Assembly: GCA_030583865.1 (NCBI GenBank)
Contig: CP129479.1
Coordinates: forward strand, 1,570,819 to 1,634,818
Direction: 5' to 3'
From: Thermodesulfobacteriota bacterium
Lineage (GTDB): Bacteria > Desulfobacterota > GWC2-55-46
DNA: 64,000 bases
Part shown: positions 36,417 through 46,997 of the stretch, in pieces
Layout of the letters: each line of letters opens with the position of its first letter
How positions within the stretch are numbered: the first letter of the stretch is position 1
Translations under genes and position numbers: made by a program
The notes under the pieces: generated by a model
Database searches by the model: none
Seen by the model: the letters and a program-made list of their open reading frames with translations, nothing else
Told to the model about the DNA's origin: nothing

Positions 36417-39074
36417 ATGGTCGTAAAAAGGATAAATACCCTGCTCCTTGCGTTCGCCGTCGTATTCACCATGCTCGCCGGCGCCGCATCCGCAGAGCCG
36501 TCGAAGCTCCACAGGCACGAGCTCGACAACGGCCTTACCGTGATAATAGAGGAGGAGCGCTCGGCCCCGGTAGTCTCGATTCAGATGTGGGTGCAGGTCG
36601 GAAGCGCGGACGAGCCGGACCGCCTTGCGGGCATCTCCCACGTATTCGAGCACATGCTATTCAAGGGCACGGAAAAGAGGAAGGTCGGCGAGATAGCAGG
36701 GATGATTGAGTCGGTCGGCGGCGACATAAACGCTTATACCTCCTTCGACAACACGGTTTATCACCTGACCGTCCCGAGCCGCCACTTCCCGACCGGGCTC
36801 GACGTCATTAGCGACGCGATACAGCGCTCGTCCCTCGACGAGGGAGAGCTCGCGAAGGAGCTGGAAGTAGTGCTTGAAGAGATACGGATGAACGAGGACA
36901 ATCCGGCGAGGAGGCTTTTCAAGTCGGCCCTGGGCACCGCCTTCGAGGTCCACCCCTACGGGAGGCCGGTCATCGGCTCGGTCGAGACCGTAAAGGGCCT
37001 TACAAGGAAGGACATGGTCGAGTTCTTCCGGAAATGGTACGTCGCGGAGAACATGGTGCTCGTAGTCGTCGGAGACGTCGACCATGCGGAGGCGCTCAGG
37101 GAAGTTAAGGCCGCGTTCAAGGACATGAGGAAGAAATCCCCGCCCAGGCGGACCAGGCCGGCGGAGCCCGCGCAGAAGGGGCTAAGGACCGAGGTCTTCA
37201 CCATGCAGGTCCAGGACGCGAGGCTCGGCATGGCCTTCCACATCCCGCCCGTAAAGGACGAGGACACCTACGCGATAGACGTCCTGCAGATGGTCCTCTC
37301 CGGAGGTGAGACGTCGAGGCTCTACAGGAAGCTCAAGATAGAGGACGAGCTCGTGCACAGCGTTTCGGCATACCCCATGTCCCTCAGGGACCCCGGAATA
37401 TTCTTTATCACCTCCGTGCTCGAGCCCGAAAAAGCCGAGAAGGCCATCGGCACGACCCTCGACATAGTCGGGAGGCTTGCCGCCGAGGGGCCGGACCACC
37501 AGGAGCTCCAGAAGGCGAAGTTCAACCTCGAGAGCGACTTCGTCTACTCGCGCGAGACCATGAGCGGGCTGGCAGGGAAGCTCGGCTACTTCGAGGCAAC
37601 GCTCGGCGACCTCGATTACGAGAAAAAGTATATCGAAGGCATACGGAGAGTGTCGGCGGATGACGTAAAGAGGGTCGCGCGGGAGTATTTCACCCCCGGC
37701 AACATGAGCGTCACGGCCCTCCTTCCTGCCGCGAAGAAGGACGCGCTTACGGGCGATATGATCGCCGCATCAGTGAGCGCCGCGGCTGAGAGGGCGAAGG
37801 CCGAGGCCGCGCGCGAGATACGGAAAGAGGAGCGGACCACCAGGTTCGAGCTGGAGAACGGCATAACGTTGATAGTAAAGGAGGTCCACTCGAACCCGAC
37901 GGTCGCCTTTTACGCGGCCTTCCCCGGCGGACTGAGGTTCGAGGACGAGGCCAGGAACGGCATCGGGAACTTCACGGCCGGGATGCTCACCATGGGCACT
38001 GTAAAAAGGACGAGAGAGGAGCTTTCGCGCGAGATGGAGGAGATGGCCGGGGGCGTGGGCGGCTTCTCGGGCTGGAACTCGACCGGAGCGTCCGGCAAGT
38101 TCCTCTCCATCTTCTTCGACAAGGGACTCGGCATGCTCGCGGACGTGCTCCTCAACCCGACGTTCCCCGAGAAGGAGATAGAGAAGCTGCGGGCAGACAC
38201 ACTTGCCGCCATACAGAGGCAGGAGGACAACCTCCCGGGCTACACGTTCAAGCTCCTTTACCGCGAGCTTTTCTCCGAACACCCCTACGGCCTGCCTGTC
38301 ATTGGCACGAAGGAATCGGTAAGCTCGCTGACACGGGACGACCTCGCAAGGCACCACCGGGAGTTCTTCGCGCCCGGGCGCATGGTCCTTACGATCGTCG
38401 GCGACGTGGATACCGACCAGGCCCATGAAAAGGTCAAGGCCCTTTTCGGCGGGTTCAAGAACGACGCCCCCCCCCTGCCCTCGCCGCCTAAAGAGCCCGC
38501 AAGGAAGTCGATAGAGTCCACGGGGGCCGTAAAGGAAAAGGAGCAGGCCCATATAGGGATAGGCTTCCTCGGCACTACAATCACCGACGTGGACAGCTAC
38601 CCCCTCCGGGTAATGACGGAGGTCCTCTCCGGGCAGGGCGGCAGGCTGTTTGTCGAGCTAAGGGACAGGCAGTCGCTCGCATACAGCGTGAGCGCCTTCG
38701 CAAGGGAGGGGGTCGACCGCGGGATAATCGGCGCATACATCGCGACAGCGCCGGACAAAAAGGACGAGGCCCTGAAAGGCATACTGGCCGAGTTTGAGAG
38801 GATAAGGACGGAGCTTGTAACGAGCGATGAGCTGAACAGGGCGAAGCGCTCTATAATCGGGAGCTACGAGATAGGCCTTCAGTCCGTATCAAACCAGGCC
38901 TCTGACATGGCGAATAACGAGCTCTACGGGCTCGGGTACGGCTTCCATAAGGAATTCCCTGGAAAGATCGAGGCCGTTACAGCCGAGGACGTAATGCGGG
39001 TGGCGAGAAAATACCTGGACCTCGATTCCTATGCCATATCGGTAGTCGGGCCCGAGGCGGCTGTAAAGGACTGA
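36417..39074 (+). CDS. Double-domain M16 zinc metallopeptidase
   Basis: 885 residues from the ATG at 36417 (GGAGG five bases upstream). A signal peptide (VKRINTLLLAFAVVFTMLAG) targets the periplasm. The first half has the inverted zinc motif HVFEH (residues 75-79) in GISHVFEHMLFKGTEK and the downstream Glu. The second half keeps the R/Y pair (RDRQSLAYSVSAF) but has no HxxEH, so it is a non-catalytic closing half. This is the usual pairing in one chain for M16B proteases of Gram-negatives. Substrate is unknown, possibly short peptides. Confidence 0.93.
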   Translation: MVVKRINTLLLAFAVVFTMLAGAASAEPSKLHRHELDNGLTVIIEEERSAPVVSIQMWVQVGSADEPDRLAGISHVFEHMLFKGTEKRKVGEIAGMIESVGGDINAYTSFDNTVYHLTVPSRHFPTGLDVISDAIQRSSLDEGELAKELEVVLEEIRMNEDNPARRLFKSALGTAFEVHPYGRPVIGSVETVKGLTRKDMVEFFRKWYVAENMVLVVVGDVDHAEALREVKAAFKDMRKKSPPRRTRPAEPAQKGLRTEVFTMQVQDARLGMAFHIPPVKDEDTYAIDVLQMVLSGGETSRLYRKLKIEDELVHSVSAYPMSLRDPGIFFITSVLEPEKAEKAIGTTLDIVGRLAAEGPDHQELQKAKFNLESDFVYSRETMSGLAGKLGYFEATLGDLDYEKKYIEGIRRVSADDVKRVAREYFTPGNMSVTALLPAAKKDALTGDMIAASVSAAAERAKAEAAREIRKEERTTRFELENGITLIVKEVHSNPTVAFYAAFPGGLRFEDEARNGIGNFTAGMLTMGTVKRTREELSREMEEMAGGVGGFSGWNSTGASGKFLSIFFDKGLGMLADVLLNPTFPEKEIEKLRADTLAAIQRQEDNLPGYTFKLLYRELFSEHPYGLPVIGTKESVSSLTRDDLARHHREFFAPGRMVLTIVGDVDTDQAHEKVKALFGGFKNDAPPLPSPPKEPARKSIESTGAVKEKEQAHIGIGFLGTTITDVDSYPLRVMTEVLSGQGGRLFVELRDRQSLAYSVSAFAREGVDRGIIGAYIATAPDKKDEALKGILAEFERIRTELVTSDELNRAKRSIIGSYEIGLQSVSNQASDMANNELYGLGYGFHKEFPGKIEAVTAEDVMRVARKYLDLDSYAISVVGPEAAVKD

Positions 39075-39230
39075 ATACGAACCGAGAGGCGCGCCACGGT
39101 TCCTGTTTGTTCTTGTAATAACCCGGGGCATAAGGCGTTGCGAGCACAAGGCCGTATCAATCAGACCTTTCCTGAAGACAGACGGATGGTGCGCGGAGCG
39201 CACTCTGCTAACTGCCTCTTATGGTGAAAT

Positions 39231-39260
39231 AAAAAAGCCCGGCAAAAGCCGGGCTTTTTT
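39231..39260. terminator. Bidirectional intrinsic terminator
   Basis: AAAAAAGCCCGGC-AAAA-GCCGGGCTTTTTT works on either strand. It separates the convergent M16 peptidase and sppA genes. Confidence 0.95.
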
Positions 39261-39279
39261 ATTTACTACAGCCGGACCC

Positions 39280-40239
39280 TTACGGCATCCATACGTACAT
39301 GAACTCCATGCCAAACCTTCTGGCAAGCCCTGTATCGATGTTCACGATGCTTATACCCGCCTTCGGCGGCTCGGCAAGGGAGTAGATGTTGTGCTTGTAC
39401 GCCCTCGGCGCGGCGTAAGTCACGACCCTTGCCTCTTTTATGCCTGCGGCCTCCTTAGCGGCCTCTATCGCGTCATCGAGATAGCCTATCGAATCGACGA
39501 GCTTTTGATCGAGCGCCTGCGGCGCGGTCAGTATGCGCCCGTCCGAGACGGCCCGGAGCTCATCGCGGGTGAACCTCCCGGGCCTCCCCTCCATGACCTG
39601 GTCGAGGAACCTCTCGAAGAGGCCGTCTATGACAGCCTGCAGGACCCTCCTCTCCTCCTCGGTCATGGGGCGTATGGGCGAGCCCAGGTCTTTCATGTCG
39701 CCGGATTTGACCGTCTGGTTTGTTATGCCGAGCTTCTCCATGAGCCCGCTCGCGTTGACGCTCAAGGCCACGACCCCAATGCTCCCGGTAACGGCGGTTG
39801 GCTGGGCGATTATCCTGTCGGCAGAGGATGCTATGTAATAGCCGCCGGAGGTGGCGAGGTCCATGAGCCCTGCGACTACCGGCACCTTCTTCTTCTCCTT
39901 GAACCTCTTTATCTCGTGGGCGATGATGTCGCTAGTGGTGACCGAGCCGCCCGGCGTGTTTATGCGGAGCACGACTGCCCTTACCTTCGGGTCCGCAGCC
40001 GCGAGCTCGAGCTCCTCCCTTATGCGGGCCGTGAGGTTGGGGGCCGTATCAAGGCCCAGCACGCCTCCAGGCTTATCGTCTGTGAGCATCCCCGATATTT
40101 CGAGGAGAAGGACCTTGTCGTCGCCCTTCCCGCCAACTACCTTCTCGGAAAGCGGGCCGGGCCCCGGAAGCGTTATGAAAACGCACCCCGGCACGAGTAT
40201 GAGAAGGAATACGATGAAGATAAATGACCGCTTCGGCAT
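39280..40239 (-). CDS. sppA: Signal peptide peptidase SppA
   Basis: 319 residues from the ATG at 40239 (MPKRSFIFIVFLLILVPGC), with a lipobox-like LVPGC or membrane anchor. The catalytic Ser is in LMDLATSGGYYIASS and the Lys in SGDMKDLGSP, matching the short, Bacillus-type SppA rather than the 67-kDa E. coli form. Degrades cleaved signal peptides in the membrane. A longer frame to 40305 is not supported. Confidence 0.95.
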   Translation of the reverse strand: MPKRSFIFIVFLLILVPGCVFITLPGPGPLSEKVVGGKGDDKVLLLEISGMLTDDKPGGVLGLDTAPNLTARIREELELAAADPKVRAVVLRINTPGGSVTTSDIIAHEIKRFKEKKKVPVVAGLMDLATSGGYYIASSADRIIAQPTAVTGSIGVVALSVNASGLMEKLGITNQTVKSGDMKDLGSPIRPMTEEERRVLQAVIDGLFERFLDQVMEGRPGRFTRDELRAVSDGRILTAPQALDQKLVDSIGYLDDAIEAAKEAAGIKEARVVTYAAPRAYKHNIYSLAEPPKAGISIVNIDTGLARRFGMEFMYVWMP

Positions 40240-40404
40240 CGGCGTACCCCCGCCAGGCAAGTTTGGACACTCAGGATAGTATACAGATACATCAAAGGAG
40301 GTCAAGGAAGAGAAAAAAAGTCGAACGGGTATCGAGGAAGCGCGGGAAGCCGATTCAAGAATCCAGGAATCGGGCCACAGGTTGGAAACTGCAACATACT
40401 CTTG

Positions 40405-40532
40405 GGCTGCTCAAAAAGCTCCAGATGCGAGGCCCCGATGGAATAGGGGAGCGAGGAATGAGGCGTACTTTTCGTGTACGCCTTCGTAGCCAGCGACGAT
40501 GACAACGAAGCAGATGGACTTTTTCAGCAGCC
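40405..40532. repeat. MITE-like repeat family B
   Basis: Terminal inverted repeats GGGCTGCTCAAAAAG and CTTTTTCAGCAGCCC match at 14 of 15 positions. Inside is GAGGCGTACTTTTCGTGTACGCCT, a stable hairpin (positions 40461-40485). Near-identical copies at 40952-41080 and 47657-47816; a diverged one at 57130-57280. Confidence 0.9.
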
Positions 40533-40543
40533 CAGTCGCTCAG

Positions 40544-40685
40544 GGCAACCTCTAAAAATTAGAGATTTTTCCCGAAATCAAGAAAGGCCGGGAATAAAAA
40601 GCGGAGCATATATGACAATATGTGAGCATTTTTATTCCAGGCCTGACACAGAGTCCGGGGGAAAGATCAATTTTTAGAGATTGCC
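40544..40685. repeat. MITE-like repeat family A, abutting a stop codon
   Basis: Ends GGCAACCTCTAAAAATTAGA and TTTTTAGAGATTGCC are inverted copies. TCAG occurs on both sides (40540-40543 and 40686-40689), a possible 4-bp target duplication. The right end directly touches the stop codon of the downstream His-rich gene (40686-40688). Confidence 0.9.
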
Positions 40686-40907
40686 TCAGGTCATCTTGCC
40701 CATTTTGGTAAGGAAGTGCCCGACCGCGACCCTCAGCATGGCGCTCAGGTCCCAGTCCTGCCCGAGCTTTTCCCTGTACTCCGCGGCCATCTCTTCGAGG
40801 GCCTCTATCTGCTCCTCTTCGAGGGTGACCGTCACCTCCCGGAGCTCCTCGTCATGGCCGTGGCTCTCGCCATGCCCGTGCCTGTGGTCGTGTCCAGAAC
40901 CGCCCAT
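40686..40907 (-). CDS. His-rich N-terminus plus ribbon-helix-helix-like small protein
   Basis: 73 residues. The first 20 hold seven His in alternating Gly-His-Asp order (MGGSGHDHRHGHGESHGHDE), then EVTVTLEEEQIEALEEMAAE and LSAMLRVAVGHFLTKMGK, which look like the beta strand and helices of a CopG/Arc/NikR-type RHH domain. A metal-responsive regulator or metal chelator is plausible; the function is inference. A family A element abuts its stop codon and family B elements flank it on both sides. Confidence 0.75.
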   Translation of the reverse strand: MGGSGHDHRHGHGESHGHDEELREVTVTLEEEQIEALEEMAAEYREKLGQDWDLSAMLRVAVGHFLTKMGKMT

Positions 40908-40951
40908 TTTATGCCTCCTGACAGCTTGCTAAAAGATTCGGTTTTTATTAA

Positions 40952-41080
40952 GGCTGCTCAAAAAAGCTCCAGATGCGGGGCCCCGATGGAATAGGGGTGC
41001 GAGAAATGAGGCGTTCTTTTCGTATACGCCTTCGTAGCCAGCGACGATGACAACGAAGCAGATGGACTTTTTCAGCAACC
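40952..41080. repeat. MITE-like repeat family B
   Basis: Second copy in the same orientation as 40405-40532 with few changes (CGTATACGCC in the hairpin). Ends right before the stop codon of the LOG-family gene. Together with 40405-40532 it brackets the His-rich gene. Confidence 0.9.
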
Positions 41081-41082
41081 TG

Positions 41083-41817
41083 CTAAGGCACCGGTTTCCT
41101 GTTCTTTACCTTGCTCATGCCCTCTTCCTTCTCGGAAGCCTTTGAGCTCTTTATGAGCTTCATCTTCTTCGCCATGTGCCTGTTAATGATGGCGAGGACC
41201 TCCTTCGGGTCGTCGGTTATGTCGATGTAGTCCAGGTCCTCGGGGTCGATGGTCTTGTGCCTTAGCATCGTGCTCTTTATGAAGTCCATGAGCGGCCCCC
41301 AATACTCACTGCCGAAGAGTATGATGGGGAAGGGGTAAATCTTGTGGGTCTGTATGAGGGTGAGCGCCTCGAAGAGCTCGTCGAGAGTGCCGAAGCCGCC
41401 GGGCATACAGACGTACCCGATGGCGTACTTCACGAACATGACCTTCCTGGCGAAGAAGTACTTGAAGTGGAGCGCCCGGTTCTGGTACCTGTTGGGCTTC
41501 TGCTCCCTCGGGAGCGTAATATTGAGCCCGATCGAGAGGCCGCCGTTCTGGGCAGCGCCCTTGTTGGCCGCCTCCATTATGCCGGGGCCGCCGCCGGTTA
41601 TGACAGCGTAGCCGTTCTTCGAAAGGAGCCTTGAGACCTCGACGCACTGCTTGTAGTATTTCTTGTTGTTCTCGATCCTGGCAGAGCCGAATATCGATAC
41701 CGCCGGGCCGACGTCCGAGAGCTCGTCGAACCCCTCGATGAACTCGCTCATGATGCGGAAGACTCGCCACGTCTCCTTGCCCTTGAGGTCCTCGACCATA
41801 TACCCGGTTACTCCCAT
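41083..41817 (-). CDS. LOG-family Rossmann-fold protein
   Basis: 244 residues. The LOG signature is [17 protein letters not shown] near residue 125 and [17 protein letters not shown] near 76, as in TIGR00730 proteins. Family members hydrolyse nucleoside 5'-monophosphates such as AMP or cytokinin ribotides at the N-glycosidic bond. It overlaps guaA by 10 bases and is likely cotranscribed with it. An internal ATG at 41799 could also start. Confidence 0.9.
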   Translation of the reverse strand: MGVTGYMVEDLKGKETWRVFRIMSEFIEGFDELSDVGPAVSIFGSARIENNKKYYKQCVEVSRLLSKNGYAVITGGGPGIMEAANKGAAQNGGLSIGLNITLPREQKPNRYQNRALHFKYFFARKVMFVKYAIGYVCMPGGFGTLDELFEALTLIQTHKIYPFPIILFGSEYWGPLMDFIKSTMLRHKTIDPEDLDYIDITDDPKEVLAIINRHMAKKMKLIKSSKASEKEEGMSKVKNRKPVP

Positions 41818-43358
41818 TCGATGGTTGACGGAGGCTTGGAGCTTATGTCGTAGACGACGCGGTTTACGCCCCTCACCTCGTTTATTATCCTTCCGGAGAC
41901 GCGCTCAAGCACGCCATACGGGAGCCTCACCCAGTCCGCGGTCATGCCGTCCACGCTCTCCACGGCCCGGAGCGCCACGGTGTTCTCGTAGGTCCTCTCG
42001 TCGCCCATGACGCCCACTGTCCTTACGGGCAGGAGCACTGCAAAGGACTGCCACATCCTGGCGTAGAGTCCAGCTTTCTTTATCTCCTCGAGCACTATGG
42101 CGTCCGCCTCGCGGAGTATGCCGCACCTTTTTTTCGTGACCTCTCCGAGTATCCTTATGGCAAGCCCGGGGCCGGGGAAGGGCTGGCGGCTGACTATCTC
42201 ATCGGGCATTCCGAGCTCTTTTCCGAGAAGGCGCACCTCGTCCTTGAAAAGCTCCCGGAGCGGCTCGACGAGGCCGAGCTTCATCTTCTTAAGGAGCCCG
42301 CCGACGTTGTGGTGGCTCTTTATGGTGGCCGAGGGGCCCTTGAAGGAGACGCTCTCTATGACGTCCGGGTAGAGCGTGCCCTGCGCGAGGAATTTTACAT
42401 CCTTAATCCTCTTGGCCTCCGACTCGAAGACCCTCACGAACTCGCCGCCTATTATCTTCCTCTTCCTCTCGGGGTCGGTCACGCCCTTTAGCTTTTTAAG
42501 GAACCGTTCGGAAGCGTCCACCCTCCTTATGTTCATATGGAAGCTCTTCTTGAGGGTCGCCTCGACTTTGTCGGCCTCGCCCTTCCGGAGCACGCCGTTG
42601 TCGACGAAGATGCAGACAAGGCGGCTCCCTATGGCCCGGTGGACCAAAAGCGCGGCTACGGCAGAGTCCACGCCGCCGCTTATGCCGCAAACGACACGGG
42701 CATCGCCTACCTTCTCGCGGATGGCCTCGACGGATGTATCGATGAAGGACTTCATGGTCCATTTGGGCTTGCACCCGCAGATACCCATGACGAAGTTCTT
42801 AAGTATGATCTCGCCCTTGGGCGTATGCGCCACCTCGGGGTGGAACTGGACCCCGTATATGAGCCCGTTTTTATCGCGCATGGCGCAGATGCCGGAATTG
42901 CCGCTTGCGCCGATGGAGACGAACCCCGGCGGGAGCTTCCTTACCTTGTCGCCGTGGCTCATCCAGACGCGGACAGGGCCCTTGCCGAGCCCCCTGAAGA
43001 TGGCGTCGGGCTTCTTCATCTCAAGGTCCGCCGCTCCGTACTCCCTTTTCCCGGACCTCTCGACCTCGCCGCCCAACGCCTTGGCCGTAAGCTGCATGCC
43101 GTAGCAGATGCCGAGGAGAGGCACCTTGAGCCCGTCGAAAAATGACTTTGGAAGGGTCGGCGCGCCCTTGTCATAGACGCTCGAAGGGCCGCCTGAGAGG
43201 ATTATGCCCCTGGGGTTGAACTTCCTTATGAACTCCGGGCCGCAGTTATAGGGGTGTATCTCGCAGTAGACCTTCGCCTCCCTCACCCGCCGGGCTATTA
43301 GCTGGGTGTACTGGGAGCCGAAATCGAGTATCAATATCTTCTGGGAATGTATATCCAT
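41808..43358 (-). CDS. guaA: GMP synthase (glutamine-hydrolysing)
   Basis: 516 residues. Class I amidotransferase Cys in [13 protein letters not shown], with [11 protein letters not shown]-pyrophosphatase P-loop [13 protein letters not shown] near residue 230; C-terminal dimerisation domain ending [11 protein letters not shown]. Converts XMP to GMP. It follows guaB with 57 bases between. Confidence 0.98.
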   Translation of the reverse strand: MDIHSQKILILDFGSQYTQLIARRVREAKVYCEIHPYNCGPEFIRKFNPRGIILSGGPSSVYDKGAPTLPKSFFDGLKVPLLGICYGMQLTAKALGGEVERSGKREYGAADLEMKKPDAIFRGLGKGPVRVWMSHGDKVRKLPPGFVSIGASGNSGICAMRDKNGLIYGVQFHPEVAHTPKGEIILKNFVMGICGCKPKWTMKSFIDTSVEAIREKVGDARVVCGISGGVDSAVAALLVHRAIGSRLVCIFVDNGVLRKGEADKVEATLKKSFHMNIRRVDASERFLKKLKGVTDPERKRKIIGGEFVRVFESEAKRIKDVKFLAQGTLYPDVIESVSFKGPSATIKSHHNVGGLLKKMKLGLVEPLRELFKDEVRLLGKELGMPDEIVSRQPFPGPGLAIRILGEVTKKRCGILREADAIVLEEIKKAGLYARMWQSFAVLLPVRTVGVMGDERTYENTVALRAVESVDGMTADWVRLPYGVLERVSGRIINEVRGVNRVVYDISSKPPSTIEWE

Positions 43359-43415
43359 TTCGATTGCTGGCCGAAAATGCCGCCGCTGCCGGAAACCGGC
43401 AAGGGCATAACGGCT

Positions 43416-44876
43416 TCAGACCTCCTGCTTGTAGTTTGGGGCCTCTTTGGTGATGGTCACGTCGTGCACGTGGCTTTCCCTCAAGCCCGAGGGGGTTATC
43501 TTTACGAAACGCGCCTTCCTGTGGAGCTCTGCTATTGTCTTCGCCCCGCAATAGCCCATGCCGGCCCTGAGGCCGCCGACGAGCTGGAAGATGGTGGCGG
43601 CAATGGGGCCCTTATGGGGGACCCTGCCTTCTATGCCCTCGGGAACGAGCTTAAGGTCGCTCTCAACATCTTCCTGGAAGTATCTGTCCTTACTGCCTTT
43701 TTTCATGGCCTCGATGGAGCCCATGCCTCTGTAGAGCTTGAAGGTCCTGCCCTGGTAGAGTATGGTCTCTCCGGGGCTTTCGTCGGTCCCGGCAAAAAGG
43801 CCGCCTATCATGACCGAGTCCGCGCCTGCGGCGACCGCCTTGGTAACGTCCCCCGAATACTTTATGCCTCCGTCCGAGATGACCGGGATGCCTTTCTTTC
43901 GCGCCACCCTCACAACGTCCGCGACAGCCGTTATCTGGGGGACCCCTATGCCGGTTACGACCCTTGTCGTGCAGATGGACCCCGGGCCCACTCCGACCTT
44001 TATGGCGTCGACCCCTGCTTTTATGAGGGCGTCGGCAGCCTCGGCCGTGGCGACGTTGCCGGCAATAAGCTGGCAGTTGAAGCTTTTCTTGGTGGACCTC
44101 ACGGCTTCGAGCACGCCCTTGCTGTGGCCGTGCGCGGTATCGATTACTATAACGTCCACGCCTGACTTCAGTAGGGCGTCAATCCTTGCCTCTCTGTCAA
44201 ATGAGACCCCGACCGCAGCGCCTACCCTGAGCCTCCCCTGCCCGTCCTTGCATGAGTTGGGGAACTTCTCGCGCTTCACGATGTCGGTGACGGTTATGAG
44301 ACCCTTGAGCCTCCTCTTCGAGTCCACAACCGGGAGCTTCTCTATCCTGTGCTTGTGGAGCAGGGCCTTTGCCTTTTCTATGGCGATGCCGTAGGGCGCG
44401 GTTATGACGTCCTTCGTCATAATCTCCGATATCTTCCGTGACGGGTTCGTCTCGAAGCGGAGGTCCCTGTTCGTGAGTATGCCGACGAGCACGCCGTCTT
44501 TCACTATGGGGAACCCGGAGATGTTCTCCTTCTTCATTATGTCGAGGGCGTCGGAGACGAGCTGGTCGGGGCTCAGGGTGAGCGGCTTCGTGATGACGAC
44601 CGACTCGTATTTCTTGACCTTGTCGACCATCGCCGACTGCTCGTCTATGGAAAGGTTCTTGTGTATCATGCCTATGCCGCCTTCGAGCGCGATGGCTATG
44701 GCCATCCTCCACTCGGTCACGGTGTCCATCGCCGCGCTCACGAGCGGCATGTTGAGCCGTATCTCGTTAGTAAGCCTCGTCGAGATGTCTACGTCCCGCG
44801 GAAGCACCTGCGAGAAAGCCGGCTCAAGGAGCACGTCGTCGAATGTAAGGGCGGTCCTTACCTTGATTGATTCCAT
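43416..44876 (-). CDS. guaB: Inosine-5'-monophosphate dehydrogenase
   Basis: 486 residues. Catalytic Cys in [17 protein letters not shown], two CBS repeats between residues 95 and 210, and the C-terminal active-site flap ([19 protein letters not shown]). Converts IMP to XMP using NAD. First gene of guaB-guaA-LOG on the minus strand. Confidence 0.98.
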   Translation of the reverse strand: MESIKVRTALTFDDVLLEPAFSQVLPRDVDISTRLTNEIRLNMPLVSAAMDTVTEWRMAIAIALEGGIGMIHKNLSIDEQSAMVDKVKKYESVVITKPLTLSPDQLVSDALDIMKKENISGFPIVKDGVLVGILTNRDLRFETNPSRKISEIMTKDVITAPYGIAIEKAKALLHKHRIEKLPVVDSKRRLKGLITVTDIVKREKFPNSCKDGQGRLRVGAAVGVSFDREARIDALLKSGVDVIVIDTAHGHSKGVLEAVRSTKKSFNCQLIAGNVATAEAADALIKAGVDAIKVGVGPGSICTTRVVTGIGVPQITAVADVVRVARKKGIPVISDGGIKYSGDVTKAVAAGADSVMIGGLFAGTDESPGETILYQGRTFKLYRGMGSIEAMKKGSKDRYFQEDVESDLKLVPEGIEGRVPHKGPIAATIFQLVGGLRAGMGYCGAKTIAELHRKARFVKITPSGLRESHVHDVTITKEAPNYKQEV

Positions 44877-44921
44877 CTATTTAAAACCTCCTCCCATTTC
44901 ATAAAGGAAGCCGAAGCCTCT

Positions 44922-45893
44922 TTACTGGTACTTTATGGAACTGATCCCGGGCTTGAGCCTGTCGATGATGATGCCTTCCAGGAGGCCCGCGTCGCTTACC
45001 CTGGCCTCATTGAAACCGAACGCCCCCATCACAAGAAGGGTTATCGCTGTCCCGGGTATTATAAGGTCCTCCCTCCCCTTCTCAAGGGAGAGGACCTCTT
45101 CGCGCTCTTTAAGCCGGAGGCCCGAAAGCCTTCTAAGTATTTCGGCAACCTTCTCTTTCTTGAGCGTGTGCCTGTTTATCCTGGACCTGTCGTACTCCTT
45201 GAGGTCCTGGTCTATGGAAGCGAGCGTGGTTATGGTGCCTGCCGTGCCCACGAACTCGGCCCCGCTTTTCCCCGAATACTCCCCGGGGTCAACACCGTCC
45301 GCCCTCATGCGGGCCTTGAGGTCGTTTATCGTCCTCAAGGCCTCCCCGGCGACGAGCGCAAGCTCGCTTTCCGCGGGGGGGTCGCTCTTGAGATACTTTT
45401 CAGTCAAATGGACGACCCCGAGCTCCATGGACCAAGCGCCTATCTCGGCCCCGCCGGACGAGGCTATGAACTCGGTAGAGCCGCCGCCTATGTCCATGAC
45501 GAGCTTCCTGCCATTGGTCCCGTCCAGGACCGAAAGCACTCCCAGTAGCGAAAGGCGCGCCTCCTCGTTCCCCGATATGACGGTAACGTCTATCCCCGTC
45601 CGCCTTTTAGTCTCATCCATGAACCAGCCGCGGTTCACGGCCCTCCTTACGACGCTCGTCGCAAAGGCCATTACTGCTTCCGCGCCAGTCGAGTCTATCT
45701 CTTCCTTGTACTCCCTGAGGGCCGCGAACGTCCTCTCGGCGGAGGCGGCGTCTATCCCTGATTCTTCTTTGTAACAGCCCCCGAGCCTCGTTATCTTCCT
45801 TTTATAGACCAGGGGCCGGAGGTCCCTGCCCGAAGGCTCTGCTATGAGGAGCCTTAATGTGTTCGTCCCGATATCTATGGAGGCGTATCTCAT
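44922..45893 (-). CDS. Exopolyphosphatase/guanosine pentaphosphatase family
   Basis: 323 residues. The Ppx/GppA phosphate loop is YASIDIGTNTLRLLIAE at the N-terminus and the second ATPase-type motif is DIGGGSTEFI near residue 140. At this size it is a short, catalytic-core-only form. Hydrolyses polyphosphate or pppGpp. Starts four bases inside exbD's end (ATGA overlap). Confidence 0.9.
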   Translation of the reverse strand: MRYASIDIGTNTLRLLIAEPSGRDLRPLVYKRKITRLGGCYKEESGIDAASAERTFAALREYKEEIDSTGAEAVMAFATSVVRRAVNRGWFMDETKRRTGIDVTVISGNEEARLSLLGVLSVLDGTNGRKLVMDIGGGSTEFIASSGGAEIGAWSMELGVVHLTEKYLKSDPPAESELALVAGEALRTINDLKARMRADGVDPGEYSGKSGAEFVGTAGTITTLASIDQDLKEYDRSRINRHTLKKEKVAEILRRLSGLRLKEREEVLSLEKGREDLIIPGTAITLLVMGAFGFNEARVSDAGLLEGIIIDRLKPGISSIKYQ

Positions 45894-46315
45894 GGGAGCG
45901 GAGAGCGCCTCTCCTGTTCCGCAGCTATTGAGAGCCTTTCCGCCCCGGCTTGCCTCGCGTTATCGAGTACGTTCACCACGATACCGTGCCTTACGCCCCT
46001 ATCGGCCCTTACTATGACGGTCCTCTCGCTACTCTGGCCGAATGCCGTCTTGAGGGCATCCTGAAGGCCGTCAAGCGCCACGGCCCTGCCGTTCAATGTA
46101 ATCTCCCCGGCCTCGCTTATAGCCACGACCATCCCCTTTCCGGGCTCGGCGTCCGCGCTTACCGCCCTCGGGAGCCTCACCTTGAACGAGTCCGTCATTA
46201 TGAGCGGGGTCGTCACCATGAATATGACGAGAAGGACGAGCATCACGTCCGCAAGCGGCGTGATGTTTATCTCCGCCATCGTCCTCTCGCTACCTTGCCT
46301 CAGTTTCCAGCCCAT
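45890..46315 (-). CDS. ExbD/TolR-family protein
   Basis: 141 residues; another ATG at 46279 (MAEINITPLADVMLVLLVIF) is the family's usual start. The proton-conducting Asp lies in the single helix after INITPLADV, followed by a periplasmic domain ending near SIAAEQE. Partners with ExbB to energise TonB or Tol. Overlaps exbB by 26 bases. Confidence 0.92.
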   Translation of the reverse strand: MGWKLRQGSERTMAEINITPLADVMLVLLVIFMVTTPLIMTDSFKVRLPRAVSADAEPGKGMVVAISEAGEITLNGRAVALDGLQDALKTAFGQSSERTVIVRADRGVRHGIVVNVLDNARQAGAERLSIAAEQERRSPLP

Positions 46316-46931
46316 GCCTGCCTATGGGGTCAACGAACTCCGAGGCGCAAGACTCGAGGTCGAGCATGCGCCTGGAGGCCGACCTGACGAAAAGGTTATA
46401 CGCCACTACCGCCGGGACCGCGACGAAAAGCCCCGCCGCGGTCGCGACCAGCGCCTCTGCTATGCCGTCGGATACGGCAGCCGGGCCCGCGCCGTCGGTT
46501 ATTGCAAGGTCGCTGAAGGCATGGATTATGCCGAGGACCGTGCCGAAAAGGCCAATAAAGGGGGCTGTAGAGCCTATGGTGCCGAGGATACCGAGATACC
46601 GTTCGAGCCTGGATAGCTCCCTTCTACCGGCAAGCTCCATGGCCTCCGCCACCTCTTCCTTTCCCCTTCCCGACCGCTCGAAGCCGGAAAGTAGCACCGG
46701 GGCAAGCGGCGAGCTATTGGCCTTGCACATCTGATAGACCGCTGATATGCCGCTTTCACGGGCCGCGCTCCTCAAGGCGGGGAAGAACTCCTCGACGCCC
46801 CTTGAGAACTTCCTGTGCGCCCAGGCGCGCTCGAGTATGATGGCGATTGAAAGGACGGAAAGGAGCGCCAGGACGGCTACGGTTATCCCGCCCTTTTGCA
46901 TGAGGCTTATGAATGAAAGGTCTTCGAACAT
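46290..46931 (-). CDS. ExbB/TolQ/MotA-family proton channel
   Basis: 213 residues from the ATG at 46931 (MFEDLSFISLMQKGG). Three helices with the family motif LGTIGSTAPFIGLFGTVLGI. Forms the proton channel with ExbD/TolR. No tonB is adjacent. The frame upstream to 46988 runs into a repeat and is not used. Confidence 0.93.
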   Translation of the reverse strand: MFEDLSFISLMQKGGITVAVLALLSVLSIAIILERAWAHRKFSRGVEEFFPALRSAARESGISAVYQMCKANSSPLAPVLLSGFERSGRGKEEVAEAMELAGRRELSRLERYLGILGTIGSTAPFIGLFGTVLGIIHAFSDLAITDGAGPAAVSDGIAEALVATAAGLFVAVPAVVAYNLFVRSASRRMLDLESCASEFVDPIGRHGLETEAR

Positions 46932-46942
46932 CCTTTTCCTGA

Positions 46943-46992
46943 AGGCTGCTGAAAAAGCCCGAAGATGAGATTTTGAGCTTGTCAGCAACCTG
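46943..46992. repeat. Internally deleted family B copy
   Basis: AGGCTGCTGAAAAAGCCCGAAGATG followed by GTCAGCAACCTGCC keeps both ends of family B with the hairpin centre lost. Lies right before the exbB start. Confidence 0.6.
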
Positions 46993-46997
46993 CCGAA

